Source of the DNA: Candidatus Nitrotoga fabula
Lineage (GTDB): Bacteria > Pseudomonadota > Gammaproteobacteria > Burkholderiales > Gallionellaceae
Length of the DNA stretch: 58,165 nucleotides
NCBI RefSeq assembly: GCF_905221025.1
Contig: NZ_CAJNBL010000043.1
Span: 1 to 58,165 of the forward strand
Direction of reading: 5' to 3'
Shown: one piece after another, positions 19,364-29,311 of the stretch
How positions within the stretch are numbered: position 1 is the first letter of the stretch
Layout: each line of letters starts with the position of its first letter
Position numbers and translations under genes: made by a program
Notes under the pieces: generated by a model
Told to the model about the DNA's origin: nothing
What the model saw: only the letters and a program-made list of their open reading frames with translations
Database searches by the model: none

Positions 19364-20089
19364 GTGAAAACCAAAGCTATAATATTCGATGTAGATGGTA
19401 CACTGGCGGACACCGAGGAAGCCCATCGCCTAGCATTCAACAGAGCATTCAGAGAAAATCAGCTTGACTGGCACTGGGATGTGGCACTGTATGACAAATT
19501 GCTTAAAGTAACCGGTGGCAAGGAGCGGATCAAGCATTTTGTTTCTTCCTATATTCCCGATTTTCAGAAACCAGATGACTATGAAGGTCTTGTAAAACAT
19601 CTGCATCAGATCAAAACCGGCCATTACACCACAATGTTACGTGAAGGCGGAATCCCGCTACGTCCAAATGTAGAACGACTGATTAACGAAGCAAGAAATG
19701 CGGGGGTAAAACTTGCTATAGCCACGACTACCTCCCAAGACAATGTTACCACTCTATTGGAACAATCGCTTGGGGCAGGTAGTGAATCCCTGTTTGATGT
19801 TATCGGCTGTGGTGATATTGTCGCGAACAAAAAACCTGCCCCGGACATTTATTTCTGGGTTCTGGAAAAACTTGGTCTTGACGCATCTGAATGCATTGCT
19901 CTAGAGGATTCGGAGAACGGTTTGCGCTCCAGCCTTGCTGCCGGATTAAAAACCTTCATCACCATGAACCACTACACCCGCACACAGGATTTTTCCGGTG
20001 CATCCGCAGTACTCAATGATTTAAGTGACCTGAAAAAATTTTACCAGATTGCCGGTCTGCATTTTTCAAATCAGTTGGCTTCAGATTAA
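19364..20089 (+). CDS. HAD-family hydrolase, CbbY-like
   Basis: Haloacid-dehalogenase phosphatase of 241 aa, subfamily IA. The nucleophile Asp9 and acid/base Asp11 are in FDVDGTLADTEEAH; motif II is IATTTSQDN near 117-125; the motif III lysine is in NKKPAPDIY and motif IV is ALEDSENG. The helical cap between motifs I and II resembles CbbY and beta-phosphoglucomutase. CbbY removes xylulose-1,5-bisphosphate, an inhibitor of Rubisco, which would fit an autotroph, but the exact substrate cannot be read here. It starts with GTG and is divergent from lnt. Confidence 0.82.
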   Translation: MKTKAIIFDVDGTLADTEEAHRLAFNRAFRENQLDWHWDVALYDKLLKVTGGKERIKHFVSSYIPDFQKPDDYEGLVKHLHQIKTGHYTTMLREGGIPLRPNVERLINEARNAGVKLAIATTTSQDNVTTLLEQSLGAGSESLFDVIGCGDIVANKKPAPDIYFWVLEKLGLDASECIALEDSENGLRSSLAAGLKTFITMNHYTRTQDFSGASAVLNDLSDLKKFYQIAGLHFSNQLASD

Positions 20090-20100
20090 GCTGAAGCCAA
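20075..20100 (+). terminator. Hairpin spanning the stop codon of the HAD gene
   Basis: TTGGCTTCAG (20075-20084) pairs perfectly with CTGAAGCCAA (20091-20100) around a 6-base loop that contains the TAA stop. The stem is 10 bp. The run after it is only mildly T-rich (TAATCTTT), so it may act as an inefficient terminator or as a 3' stabiliser. Confidence 0.45.
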
Positions 20101-20328
20101 TAATCTTTGCATGCATGCTTTAGTACTCTCTCAAACTGAATTATCTAGCCAGGATACGCTTGATCACTCATCTTGAATTTGTATTATCACAAAAAAACGC
20201 TTGTTCCAGCAAATGAACTGACCAGAAAATGATGCGAATAAAACCTGCATCGCGAGGCAAATTCACATCATGCAACATGAACGCCATCCAGCAGGAATCG
20301 CACTGCCTGCGTCAATTTAATAAAGACT

Positions 20329-21060
20329 ATGGAAAAAATTCGCCTCTCTAAGTTAATGTCCGAACAAGGCTTGTGTTCCCGTCGCGAGGCCGATAATTAC
20401 ATTGAACATGGCTGGGTACTGGTAGATGGCAAACCAGTGACAGAGCTGGGCACAAAAATCAGCCCCACCCAGCGCATCACGCTGAACCGTTCCGCCCAGG
20501 CACAACAACAAACACGTATCACCATCCTACTTAATAAACCTGTGGGTTTTGTATCCGGACAGGCAGAAGGCAACCACAAACCCGCAATAATGCTAATAAC
20601 TAACGCAACACGCTTTACTCATGATTCTTCCCCCCTGGCTTTCCATCCCATGCAATTGAAGGGTATGGCTCCAGCTGGCCGCCTGGACATTGATTCCCAT
20701 GGTCTATTGGTACTTACACAGGATGGTCGCATCGCCAAGAAGCTTATTGGAGAAAATTCATCTATCGAGAAAGAGTATCTGGTACGGGTTCAGGGAAAAA
20801 TTTCTGCAAATGGCCTATCCCTTCTAAACCATGGATTAAAACTGGATGGAGAACCTCTTAAGCATGCCCAGGTAAGCTGGCTAAACAATGACCAGTTACG
20901 TTTCATTCTTCACGAGGGGAAAAAAAGACAAATTCGTCGTATGTGTGAACTGGTTGGATTGAAAGTTACCGGACTGAAGCGCGTGCGTATTGGAAAAATC
21001 AAGCTGGGTGATTTACCCAGGGGACAATGGCGCTATTTACATCAAAATGAATCCTTTTAA
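20329..21060 (+). CDS. Pseudouridine synthase, RluF/RluB-type
   Basis: RNA pseudouridine synthase of 243 aa in the RsuA/RluB/RluE/RluF family. An N-terminal S4 RNA-binding domain ([21 protein letters not shown], in two parts around residues 5-25) precedes the catalytic domain. Catalytic Asp120 is in [12 protein letters not shown], followed by KEYLV and the C-terminal RQIRRMCE motif. The latter segments are closest to RluF, which modifies 23S rRNA position 2604, but this protein lacks the long basic tail of E. coli RluF and has an insertion before the catalytic motif, so the target is uncertain. It ends 20 bp before queA. Confidence 0.85.
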   Translation: MEKIRLSKLMSEQGLCSRREADNYIEHGWVLVDGKPVTELGTKISPTQRITLNRSAQAQQQTRITILLNKPVGFVSGQAEGNHKPAIMLITNATRFTHDSSPLAFHPMQLKGMAPAGRLDIDSHGLLVLTQDGRIAKKLIGENSSIEKEYLVRVQGKISANGLSLLNHGLKLDGEPLKHAQVSWLNNDQLRFILHEGKKRQIRRMCELVGLKVTGLKRVRIGKIKLGDLPRGQWRYLHQNESF

Positions 21061-21080
21061 TTGCAATTATTATTTTTCCG

Positions 21081-22106
21081 ATGCTTACCGATGAATTTAA
21101 CTATTTTTTGCCCAAAGACCTGATTGCACAGCACCCACCTACGCAGCGTGGCACCAGCCGGTTGCTGCACGTACATGGCACATTCAGAAATGATTCCATG
21201 TTTTCCCAACTCCCATCCCTGATACGCCCATATGACGTTCTGATTTTGAATAATGCGCGAGTATTAAAAGCGCGCATGTTCGGCAAAAAGGAAAGCGGCG
21301 GCAGGGTTGAGATATTGATCGAACGCATTCTAGATGGGCAACATGTACTTGCCCAAATACGCGCCAGCCATCCCCCAAAACAAGGCAGCAGGCTATTTCT
21401 GGCAGACCATCTGTCCATCACAGTTCTGGATCGGAAACACGATTTTTTCCACCTACGCTTTGAAAGCACCGAAGACGTACCGATTTTACTGGAAAAGTAC
21501 GGCCGTCTGCCCCTCCCACCCTATATCACACATACAGCGAGTGCCGAAGATGAAGAGCGCTATCAAACCATATATGCGTGTCAGCCGGGCTCGATAGCTG
21601 CCCCAACTGCAGGGCTGCATTTTGACGACAGGATACTCTCCGAATTACGCGCACAGGGTACGCAACTGGCCTATCTTACCCTGCATGTAGGCGCCGGCAC
21701 TTTTCAGCCAGTGCGTGTACACAACATTCAAGATCATGTCATGCATAGCGAACGTTATTCCATCCCGCAGGAAACAGTGAATGCCATACTAGAGGCCCGG
21801 TCCCGCGGCGGGAGAGTTGTCGCCATTGGCACCACCACCCTGCGTGCCCTGGAAAGCGCAGCACAGCAAGACAAAATATGCAGCCAGGAAAGAGAAACCA
21901 GCATGTTCATCACCCCGGGATACCGCTTCAAGGTGGTCGATGTTTTGCTGACCAATTTTCACCTGCCCAAATCCACCCTGCTGATGCTGACATGCGCTTT
22001 TGGCGGAATGAATGAAATACTTGCCGCTTACAGACATGCAGTAAAGCGGCAATACCGGTTTTTCAGCTATGGTGATGCCATGCTGATCGAAAGGCAACAA
22101 TACTAA
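21081..22106 (+). CDS. queA: S-adenosylmethionine:tRNA ribosyltransferase-isomerase
   Basis: Converts preQ1 at the tRNA wobble position to epoxyqueuosine using the ribosyl part of SAM. The 341-aa protein begins with FNYFLPKDLIAQHP and has the family segments GGRVEILIER, IAAPTAGLHF, LHVGAGTFQPV and LLTNFHLPKSTLLML. It follows the pseudouridine synthase by 20 bp, so both RNA modifiers are likely cotranscribed. No tgt follows within the window; bases 22107-22404 downstream hold no gene. Confidence 0.95.
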   Translation: MLTDEFNYFLPKDLIAQHPPTQRGTSRLLHVHGTFRNDSMFSQLPSLIRPYDVLILNNARVLKARMFGKKESGGRVEILIERILDGQHVLAQIRASHPPKQGSRLFLADHLSITVLDRKHDFFHLRFESTEDVPILLEKYGRLPLPPYITHTASAEDEERYQTIYACQPGSIAAPTAGLHFDDRILSELRAQGTQLAYLTLHVGAGTFQPVRVHNIQDHVMHSERYSIPQETVNAILEARSRGGRVVAIGTTTLRALESAAQQDKICSQERETSMFITPGYRFKVVDVLLTNFHLPKSTLLMLTCAFGGMNEILAAYRHAVKRQYRFFSYGDAMLIERQQY

Positions 22107-22404
22107 GCAGACAAGGCCTGCAAAATTGGCAAACCTGAAGAACACAATCCCGGGCTGTCTGCCTTTAAACTGGCCTTCCATGCTCATGCGATCACGAATC
22201 TCTCAAAAACAGACCCAATCTATGCGCAATGCATATTAAAACGGAATTCATGATGATCCGGTAGGGAGCATACTGCTGGGACGGGCAACAGTCAGAATAT
22301 GAAGGATAGCCAACATCATGGTATAGTTTCACTCCTAGAAAAACATACCTGTTACATGACGTTGCATCACATCAATCAATAAAATACAAAAAGAGGGAAT
22401 TACA

Positions 22405-23379
22405 GTGGCAGTTAAAACTCGACTTCATCGTAGCGAATTAGCCGTTCCGGGTAGTAATTTACGCATGCTTGAAAAAGCACCAACAGCTGGGGCTGATGTG
22501 GTATTCCTGGACCTAGAGGATGCGGTTGCTCCTGATGACAAGGACCAGGCGCGCAAAAACGTTATAGCCGCGTTGAATGACATGGACTGGTCTGCATGCT
22601 CCGTCGCCGTCCGGATCAACGGACTCGACACTCACTGGTGCTACCGAGACATCGTAGATGTAATGGAATTCGCGGGAGATAAGCTTGATTCCATCCTGAT
22701 CCCGAAAGTGAACAGGCCGGATGACGTTTATTTCGTGGCAACACTAATGGAACAAATCGAGGCGGCAAAAAAATTCAAACCAGTCAACATTCATGTACTG
22801 ATCGAAACAGCCATGGGCATGGCAAATATTGAGAAAATCGCCCAAACCTGCCCGGACCGCATGGAGGCTATGGTATTTGGTGTAGCAGACTATGCCGCCT
22901 CGACACAGGCACGCACCACCCAGATGGGTGGAGCCAACCCGAATTATGCGATCTTGACCGATGCAGATGAATCCGGGAAGCGCACGCGGCACTGGGGTGA
23001 CCAATGGCATTACGCACTTTCCAGGCTGGTCGTTGCCTGTCGCGCTTATGGCTTGCGACCAATAGACGGACCTTTCGGTGACTTCAATGACCCGGAAGGG
23101 TTCAAAGCAGTGGCAACCAGCGTAGCCGCACTGGGAGTTGAAGGGAAGTGGGCTATCCATCCGTCCCAAATTCCGCTGGCCAATGAGATATTTACACCCG
23201 GCGAAGCTGAGGTTAGCCGTGCCAGGAGCATTCTTGAGAACATGGAAAAAGCTGCACGCGAAGGCAAGGGAGCAGTATCGTTGAATGGCCGCCTGATCGA
23301 CGCTGCATCCATCCGGCAGGCCCAGGTTTTAGTTGCCAAAGCTGATCAAATACAGGCTTCCAAGCTTGGACTCAATTGA
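22405..23379 (+). CDS. mcl: L-malyl-CoA/beta-methylmalyl-CoA lyase
   Basis: CitE-like aldolase of 324 aa that reversibly splits malyl-CoA into acetyl-CoA and glyoxylate. It has the TIM-barrel markers RSELAVPGSN, VFLDLEDAVAP (Mg-binding acidic cluster), the arginine in AVRINGLDT, IETAMGM and VFGVADYAAS. Length and the PNYAILTDADESGKRTRHWGDQWHYA region, read in parts, resemble MclA of methylotrophs and Rhodobacter more than citrate lyase CitE. GTG start with AGAGGG upstream. It begins a three-gene operon with mtkA (9 bp later) and mtkB, which make the malyl-CoA. Without citF or citD nearby, a citrate lyase role is unlikely. Confidence 0.87.
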   Translation: MAVKTRLHRSELAVPGSNLRMLEKAPTAGADVVFLDLEDAVAPDDKDQARKNVIAALNDMDWSACSVAVRINGLDTHWCYRDIVDVMEFAGDKLDSILIPKVNRPDDVYFVATLMEQIEAAKKFKPVNIHVLIETAMGMANIEKIAQTCPDRMEAMVFGVADYAASTQARTTQMGGANPNYAILTDADESGKRTRHWGDQWHYALSRLVVACRAYGLRPIDGPFGDFNDPEGFKAVATSVAALGVEGKWAIHPSQIPLANEIFTPGEAEVSRARSILENMEKAAREGKGAVSLNGRLIDAASIRQAQVLVAKADQIQASKLGLN

Positions 23380-23388
23380 GCATAAATC

Positions 23389-24567
23389 ATGAATATACAT
23401 GAATATCAAACAAAAGACTTACTGAAACACTATGGCGTTCCCGTTCCTCCGGGAAGGGTCGTTCACAACGATGCGCAGGCAGCCACGGTTGCAGAAGAAA
23501 TCGGGGGATCCCGTTGGGTTGTAAAGGCACAGATTCATTCCGGCGGTCGCGGGAAAGCAGGCGGCGTCAAGGCTGGGAACAGCATCGATGAAGTGCGGGC
23601 AATTGCCGATGACATCCTCGGCTGCTTGCTGGTAACACATCAAACTGGACCGGAAGGAAGGCTGGTTCGCCGGGTTCTAATTGAACAGGCAAGCAATATC
23701 GAACGCGAGTATTACATTGGATTGGTTATTGATCGTGCCACCAGAAGAATCACCTTGGTTGCATCCGCCGAAGGGGGAATGGACATCGAAGAGGTCGCCA
23801 GGAATACGCCAGAGCGGATTTTCCGGGAAGTCATCGACCCTGCCGTGGGTTTGCTTGATTTCCAGTGCCGAAAAATTGCCTATAAGGTCGGATTGAAGGG
23901 TACATTATTGCCGCAGGCAATCAAGATCATGAAAGGTTTGTACCGCTGCATGCGCGACAATGATGCAACTATGGCTGAAATCAACCCTCTGGCTATTGTG
24001 GACAACGGTCAGCTTTTGGCGCTGGATGCAAAAATGACCTTTGATGACAATGCCACATACCGCAGACCGGCTATTTCAGAACTACGAGATTTTGACGAAG
24101 AAGACCCAAAGGAAGTAGAAGCAACCGGGCACGGCCTGAATTACATTGCGCTGGACGGAGATGTTGGATGCATAGTTAATGGTGCAGGACTGGCAATGGC
24201 AACCATGGATGCAATTACCCTGCATGGCGGAAGACCGGCAAACTTTCTTGATGTAGGGGGCGGAGCCACCCCAGAAAAAGTTGCGAACGCCTTCCGCATC
24301 GTTTTGCAGGATCCTGCCGTCAAAACCATCCTCATAAATATTTTTGCCGGGATCAACCGCTGCGACTGGATTGCCACTGGTATCATTCAAGCCATGCGCG
24401 ACCAGAACATTACCGTACCGATTGTGGTTCGGCTTGCAGGCACAAACGTGGAAGAAGGAAGAACGATCCTAAACGGATCCAGTTTTCCATTCATCATTGC
24501 CAGCAATCTGAACGATGCTGCCGCAAAAGCAGTAACGACCGTAAAGAGTATTGTAACCCACATATAA
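23389..24567 (+). CDS. mtkA: Malate-CoA ligase, beta subunit
   Basis: ATP-grasp subunit of 392 aa, homologous to SucC. It opens MNIHEYQTKDLLKHYGVPVP, with nucleotide-binding segments WVVKAQIHSGGRGKAGGVK and MAEINPLAI and the C-terminal ligase domain FLDVGGGATPEKV and KTILINIFAGINRCDWIA. In isolation it could be succinyl-CoA synthetase beta. The direct coupling to malyl-CoA lyase and the Asn-Arg-Cys in INRCDW point to malate thiokinase. It activates malate to malyl-CoA with ATP and CoA. Confidence 0.82.
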   Translation: MNIHEYQTKDLLKHYGVPVPPGRVVHNDAQAATVAEEIGGSRWVVKAQIHSGGRGKAGGVKAGNSIDEVRAIADDILGCLLVTHQTGPEGRLVRRVLIEQASNIEREYYIGLVIDRATRRITLVASAEGGMDIEEVARNTPERIFREVIDPAVGLLDFQCRKIAYKVGLKGTLLPQAIKIMKGLYRCMRDNDATMAEINPLAIVDNGQLLALDAKMTFDDNATYRRPAISELRDFDEEDPKEVEATGHGLNYIALDGDVGCIVNGAGLAMATMDAITLHGGRPANFLDVGGGATPEKVANAFRIVLQDPAVKTILINIFAGINRCDWIATGIIQAMRDQNITVPIVVRLAGTNVEEGRTILNGSSFPFIIASNLNDAAAKAVTTVKSIVTHI

Positions 24568-24600
24568 TCACTGAAATAATCACTGAAATAAGGATCACTC

Positions 24601-25473
24601 ATGAGTGTATTATTAAACAAGGATTCACGCGTAATCTTTCAGGGGTTCACCGGACAACATGCCACGTTTCACGCAGAAGAAGCCATTAAAATCGGCACAA
24701 GGGTGGTCGGTGGCGTTACTCCAGGAAAAGGTGGCACCCAACATCTAGGATTACCTGTATTTGATACCGTAGAGGAAGCAGTACAGTCAACAGGAGCTGA
24801 CGTCTCTGGCATTTTCGCCCCGCCTCCCTTTGCCGCGGATGCCATCATGGAAGCAATCGACGCCGGGATCAAAACTATCGTGGTAATTGCCGATGGCATC
24901 CCGGTTCAGGATATGATAAGAGTATCCAGATATCGGATGGGCACCAGCTCAATTATCATCGGCCCAAACACACCCGGAATCATTACGCCTGGCGTGGGAA
25001 AAGTTGGAATCATGCCTTCACATATTTACAGCCCAGGAAGAATCGGAATTGTTTCAAGATCCGGTACCTTGAACTATGAAGCAGTCGCCCAGATGAGCGA
25101 ACTGGGTCTCGGGCAATCTTCATCCATTGGAATTGGTGGTGACCCAGTAAACGGAACGGACTTTACAACGATACTTCAGGCATTTGAAGATGACCCTGAT
25201 ACCGATGCAGTCCTGATGATTGGCGAAATTGGTGGACCGCAGGAAGTTGATGCCGCCCGCTGGGCAACAAAACATATGAGCAAACCACTCATAGGTTATG
25301 TTGCAGGCCTGTCATCGCCTCCCGGGCGCCGGATGGGGCATGCCGGCGCGATCATCAGCAACGAATCCGATACTGCTACCGCTAAAATAGACACGATGGA
25401 AGAACTTGGGATGTTCGTTGCAAGAAACCCCGCCGACATTGGCGCTACAGTTTTACGGGCTATAAAATCGTAA
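24601..25473 (+). CDS. mtkB: Malate-CoA ligase, alpha subunit
   Basis: SucD-like CoA-binding subunit of 290 aa. The Rossmann CoA-binding domain begins VIFQGFTGQHATFHAEEAI and GGVTPGKGG. The phosphohistidine is in RRMGHAGAIISNESDTA near residue 245, and the helix motif SRSGTLNYEAVAQ is present. It pairs with mtkA 33 bp upstream. The short gap between them contains a 13-bp direct repeat around 24566-24591. Assignment as malate rather than succinate ligase rests on the operon with mcl. Confidence 0.82.
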   Translation: MSVLLNKDSRVIFQGFTGQHATFHAEEAIKIGTRVVGGVTPGKGGTQHLGLPVFDTVEEAVQSTGADVSGIFAPPPFAADAIMEAIDAGIKTIVVIADGIPVQDMIRVSRYRMGTSSIIIGPNTPGIITPGVGKVGIMPSHIYSPGRIGIVSRSGTLNYEAVAQMSELGLGQSSSIGIGGDPVNGTDFTTILQAFEDDPDTDAVLMIGEIGGPQEVDAARWATKHMSKPLIGYVAGLSSPPGRRMGHAGAIISNESDTATAKIDTMEELGMFVARNPADIGATVLRAIKS

Positions 25474-25487
25474 ACCTTTCTTCATTC

Positions 25488-25538
25488 CCGCCTTCGTTCG
25501 ACCGGAATTATATATGCGTTTGGTCTTGCCGAAGGCGG
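25488..25538 (+). terminator. Inverted repeat downstream of mtkB
   Basis: CCGCCTTCG (25488-25496) and CGAAGGCGG (25530-25538) are perfect inverted arms around a 33-base loop, and flanking ATT/AAT bases can extend the pairing. It lies 15 bp after the mtkB stop. There is no T run after the distal arm, so it is at best a weak terminator or a message stabiliser. Confidence 0.35.
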
Positions 25539-25730
25539 AAATGCTCTGAAAGTAAAGAGAACTTACTGAATGAATCATTCCATGCCGGAATTCCGTTAGC
25601 CAGACCATACATATTTTAGCCGGCACAGGGCAAATCTCCCATAATGTGCCATTCGCTCCTGCCATTGTTCCGCCATCGTGGTGAAATTGGAATCAAATAA
25701 CTTTTTATAAAAATCAATCTGGTTTTTTAC

Positions 25731-26633
25731 ATGCTTACCTTCCAGCAAATCATCCTGACGCTCCAGAAATTTTGGGATAAGCAGGGCTGTGCGCTCCTGC
25801 AGCCCTACGATATAGAAATGGGCGCTGGAACCTTTCACACCGCCACATTTTTACGCGCAATCGGTCCGGAGCCATGGCGTGCGGCTTATGTACAACCTTC
25901 ACGCCGCCCCAAGGACGGGCGCTATGGAGCGAACCCGAACCGACTACAACATTACTACCAGTATCAGGTCGTGCTTAAGCCTTCACCCGCCAACATCCAG
26001 GACCTTTATCTCGATAGCCTGCGTGCTCTGGGCATCAACACCAGTGAGCATGATATCCGCTTTGTGGAAGATGACTGGGAATCACCTACACTGGGCGCAT
26101 GGGGATTGGGATGGGAAATATGGCTGGATGGCATGGAAGTAACTCAGTTCACCTATTTTCAGGAAGTCGGTTCACTACCCTGCCGCCCGGTACTGGGAGA
26201 AATCACCTACGGACTGGAGCGTCTGGCTATGTATTTGCAGGACGTAAAAAACGTATATGACCTGATATGGACCCAGAATGGAGATAACGTCGTAACCTAT
26301 GGTGACATTTACCACCAGAACGAAGTTGAACAATCCAGATACAACTTCGAGCACTCCGACATCGCAATGCTGTTCCGTCACTTTCAGGAATATGAAACCG
26401 AAGCAAAACGCCTGATCGAAGCAGAACTGGTTTTGCCCGGCTTCGAAATGATAATGAAGTGCTCCCATAGCTTCAATATGCTGGATGCGCGCAGTGCCAT
26501 CTCGGTAACCGAACGTGCTGCCTACATAGGCCGGGTCAGAGCCTTGTCACGCCTGGCAGCGCAGGCTTATCACAAATCGCGCGAGGCACTTGGCTTCCCG
26601 ATGTTCAGGGTGGCCAGGGAGACAGAATCATGA
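25731..26633 (+). CDS. glyQ: Glycyl-tRNA synthetase, alpha subunit
   Basis: Catalytic subunit of the bacterial alpha2-beta2 glycyl-tRNA synthetase, 300 aa. The N-terminal [18 protein letters not shown] and the class II motif 2 region [20 protein letters not shown] are characteristic; motif 3 lies in the [15 protein letters not shown] segment. The stop overlaps the glyS ATG by 4 bp. A T-box leader is not expected in this group and none was seen in the 257-bp upstream gap. Confidence 0.96.
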   Translation: MLTFQQIILTLQKFWDKQGCALLQPYDIEMGAGTFHTATFLRAIGPEPWRAAYVQPSRRPKDGRYGANPNRLQHYYQYQVVLKPSPANIQDLYLDSLRALGINTSEHDIRFVEDDWESPTLGAWGLGWEIWLDGMEVTQFTYFQEVGSLPCRPVLGEITYGLERLAMYLQDVKNVYDLIWTQNGDNVVTYGDIYHQNEVEQSRYNFEHSDIAMLFRHFQEYETEAKRLIEAELVLPGFEMIMKCSHSFNMLDARSAISVTERAAYIGRVRALSRLAAQAYHKSREALGFPMFRVARETES

Positions 26634-28705
26634 GACAGACCCTATTGATAGAACTGCTTACTGAAGAGCTTCCTCCCAAAGCCTTGAAACACCTTTCTGA
26701 GGTCTTCACAAAAGAAATATTTTACAGACTGCTTGGACAGAAATTAGTAACGGTCGAAGATAGCGATTGCACTTCTTTCGCAACCCCACGCAGGCTGGCC
26801 CTGACCATCACCAATGTAAGATCAGAACAGTCTGATCGTGTAATCGAGCGCAAAGGCCCGGCTGTAACAGCCGGGTTAAATAGCGAAGGCAGGCCGAGTC
26901 AAGCGCTGGAAGGATTCATGCGTAGTGCTGGGGTGACGTTTGAACAACTGCTGCGCAATCATGATGGCAAGGTGGAGTACTTCGTCGCACATATCGAAAA
27001 AAAGGGCCAACCCCTGAATGGGTTTCTGGCCGATATCGTAACACAGGCATTAAAGAGCCTGCCCGCTCCAAAATTGATGCGATGGGGGAATTCTGATCAT
27101 CAATTTGTACGCCCGGTGCATAATCTGATCATGCTGCATGGATATGACGTCGTCCCCGGAGAAGTGCTGGGGCTACAGAGTAGCCGGTTCACGCAAGGAC
27201 ACCGCTTCCTCCACTCAGGTTCGGTAGAGATTGAATCTGCAGATAACTATAGAAAGGCCATGCTCAATGCCAATGTAGTAGCCAATTATTATATTCGCAA
27301 GGAAACAATTCAACGTCAACTCGAATCTTGTGCAGTCAAACTCAACGCAACTTATAACCCATCTAATGACCTTCTGGAAGAAGTCACGTCACTGGTGGAA
27401 TGGCCGGCTGTCTATGTTGGGGAATTTGAAAAAGAATACCTTGAAATCCCGCAGGAATGCCTGATACTGACCATGCAGCAAAACCAGAAATATTTTCCGT
27501 TGCTGGACGGTAACGGCAAATTGCTCAACAAATTCCTGATCGTCTCCAATATGCAGGTAGACAACCCAAGTCAGATCATTTGCGGAAACCAGCGCGTGGT
27601 ACGCCCCCGTCTGGCCGATGCACGCTTCTTTTTCAACCAGGACCGCAAACAGACACTCGAATCCCGCATTGCAAAAATGGGGAACATGATCTATCACAAT
27701 CAACTGGGGACACAACTACAGCGCATTGAGCGCATCACCACTCTGTCAGGTGCAATCGCACATCTACTGCATGCCGACAAATCCGTGGCTGAACTGGCGG
27801 CACGCCTGGCAAAAGCCGATCTGACGACCGACATGGTTGGAGAATTCCCCGAATTACAGGGCATCATGGGTCGCTACTATGCGCTGCATGACGGTGAAAA
27901 CGAGGTAGTAGCGGATGCGATTGAAGCACACTACCATCCACGTTTTTCCGGTGACACGCTGCCACAGGGTGCGGTGGCCTGTGCAGTGGCCTTAGCGGAC
28001 AAACTGGATACGCTGGTTGGCATATACGGCATTGGCCTGGTGCCTACTGGAGACAAGGACCCATTTGGCTTGCGGCGACATACACTGGGAATATTGCGCA
28101 TACTAATCGAAACTCCGCTGGCATTACCCCTTGATACGCTGCTGCAATTGAGCCGTGATTGCTACAACAATACAGTCAAGCTGAGTGGCAATGTGGTGGA
28201 CGCTGTGCACGGCTTCATGCTCGATCGACTGAACGGTTATTTGCGCGAGCGCAATTTCTCTCCAGATGAAATTGAAGCGGTTTTATGCCAGAACCCCACG
28301 CGCATTGATCTCGTGATCCCGCGCTTGGAGGCAGTTTGCTGCTTCCGCAACCTACCGGAAGCGGCAGCCCTCACTGCCGCCAACAAACGTATCCAGAATA
28401 TTCTGAAGAAAACTATCCAGGCAGATTCTGTAATTCATGCGGACCGGTTCCAGGAAGATGCAGAACGTCGCCTGTATGAAGTACTGCAACAGATTGAACC
28501 ACAGGTAAAGGCCGGGATGAAAAGACAAGATTACACGGCCACGCTCACTTTGCTAGCCTCGGCACGAATAGCAGTGGATGAGTTTTTTGACCGGGTAATG
28601 GTTATGGCAGAAGATCCGGCAATCAGGGCAAACCGTCTTGCCTTGCTGAAACAACTGGGCACTCTGATGAATCAGGTTGCCGACATTTCCAGGCTTACAG
28701 GCTAA
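26630..28705 (+). CDS. glyS: Glycyl-tRNA synthetase, beta subunit
   Basis: tRNA-binding subunit of the alpha2-beta2 glycyl-tRNA synthetase, 691 aa, the expected length. It begins with [15 protein letters not shown], has the HD-like core around [19 protein letters not shown] (split near residues 405-425) and the [15 protein letters not shown] motif near residue 485. A C-terminal DALR-type anticodon-binding domain follows. Start coupled to glyQ by ATGA; gmhB begins 2 bp after its stop codon. Confidence 0.96.
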   Translation: MRQTLLIELLTEELPPKALKHLSEVFTKEIFYRLLGQKLVTVEDSDCTSFATPRRLALTITNVRSEQSDRVIERKGPAVTAGLNSEGRPSQALEGFMRSAGVTFEQLLRNHDGKVEYFVAHIEKKGQPLNGFLADIVTQALKSLPAPKLMRWGNSDHQFVRPVHNLIMLHGYDVVPGEVLGLQSSRFTQGHRFLHSGSVEIESADNYRKAMLNANVVANYYIRKETIQRQLESCAVKLNATYNPSNDLLEEVTSLVEWPAVYVGEFEKEYLEIPQECLILTMQQNQKYFPLLDGNGKLLNKFLIVSNMQVDNPSQIICGNQRVVRPRLADARFFFNQDRKQTLESRIAKMGNMIYHNQLGTQLQRIERITTLSGAIAHLLHADKSVAELAARLAKADLTTDMVGEFPELQGIMGRYYALHDGENEVVADAIEAHYHPRFSGDTLPQGAVACAVALADKLDTLVGIYGIGLVPTGDKDPFGLRRHTLGILRILIETPLALPLDTLLQLSRDCYNNTVKLSGNVVDAVHGFMLDRLNGYLRERNFSPDEIEAVLCQNPTRIDLVIPRLEAVCCFRNLPEAAALTAANKRIQNILKKTIQADSVIHADRFQEDAERRLYEVLQQIEPQVKAGMKRQDYTATLTLLASARIAVDEFFDRVMVMAEDPAIRANRLALLKQLGTLMNQVADISRLTG

Positions 28706-28707
28706 TC

Positions 28708-29250
28708 ATGGGAACCGCCTCCAAGCTGATCATCCTGGAACGCGATGGAGTGATTAATCGTGGAGGCCACCAATTCATCAAAAATCCGAATGGATGGAAG
28801 CCCATGCCAGGTAGCCTTGAAGCAATAGCACGACTGGTGCAGGCAGATTACCGGATCGTAGTAGCGACCAATCAGTCGGCAGTAGGACGCAGCTTGCTGG
28901 ACATGCACACGCTGAATGCCATCCATGGGAAGATGCACAAAATGGTAGCAGAGGCCGCCGGCCGCATCGATGCAATTTTTTATTGCCCTCACACCATGGA
29001 AATGGATTGCTCCTGCCGCAAACCAAAAACCGGCATGCTGGAAAGCATTTCCATGCGCTTCAAGGTCAATCTGAAGGGAGTGCCCATAGTGGGTGATGCC
29101 TTGCCCGATCTGGAATCCGCCGCCAGCATTGGCGCGCAACCCGTGTTGGTATTGACTGGAAAAGGAGAAAAAACCCTGTCCAGAGGGGGGCTGCCGGAAG
29201 GCACTCTGGTTTATCGTGATCTGGCGGCATTTGTTTCCACCCTGATTTAA
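28708..29250 (+). CDS. gmhB: GmhB-like histidinol-phosphatase-family protein with altered nucleophile
   Basis: Homologue of D-glycero-D-manno-heptose-1,7-bisphosphate 7-phosphatase, which makes heptose for lipopolysaccharide. The 180-aa HAD protein keeps motif II VVATNQSAVG, the zinc-binding pattern C-P-H ... C-S-C followed by RKPKTGML (motif III Lys), and motif IV VGDALPDLESA. HAD motif I, however, reads ILERDGVIN: position 11 is Glu where the family has the nucleophilic Asp of DxD, while Asp13 is kept. That change would normally abolish phosphoryl transfer. The gene is otherwise intact and tightly packed between glyS and plsC, so it may be recently inactivated or have another role. Confidence 0.85.
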   Translation: MGTASKLIILERDGVINRGGHQFIKNPNGWKPMPGSLEAIARLVQADYRIVVATNQSAVGRSLLDMHTLNAIHGKMHKMVAEAAGRIDAIFYCPHTMEMDCSCRKPKTGMLESISMRFKVNLKGVPIVGDALPDLESAASIGAQPVLVLTGKGEKTLSRGGLPEGTLVYRDLAAFVSTLI

Positions 29251-29311
29251 TGGTATTCCCGGAAAATTTCAATTTCTTGCGCTCACCATCGCAAAAACAG
29301 CAATATTTCTA

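Noticed and set aside
25474-25730. T-box or glycine riboswitch ahead of glyQ
   Set aside because: No T-box sequence or paired glycine aptamer pattern was visible; only one long-loop inverted repeat.
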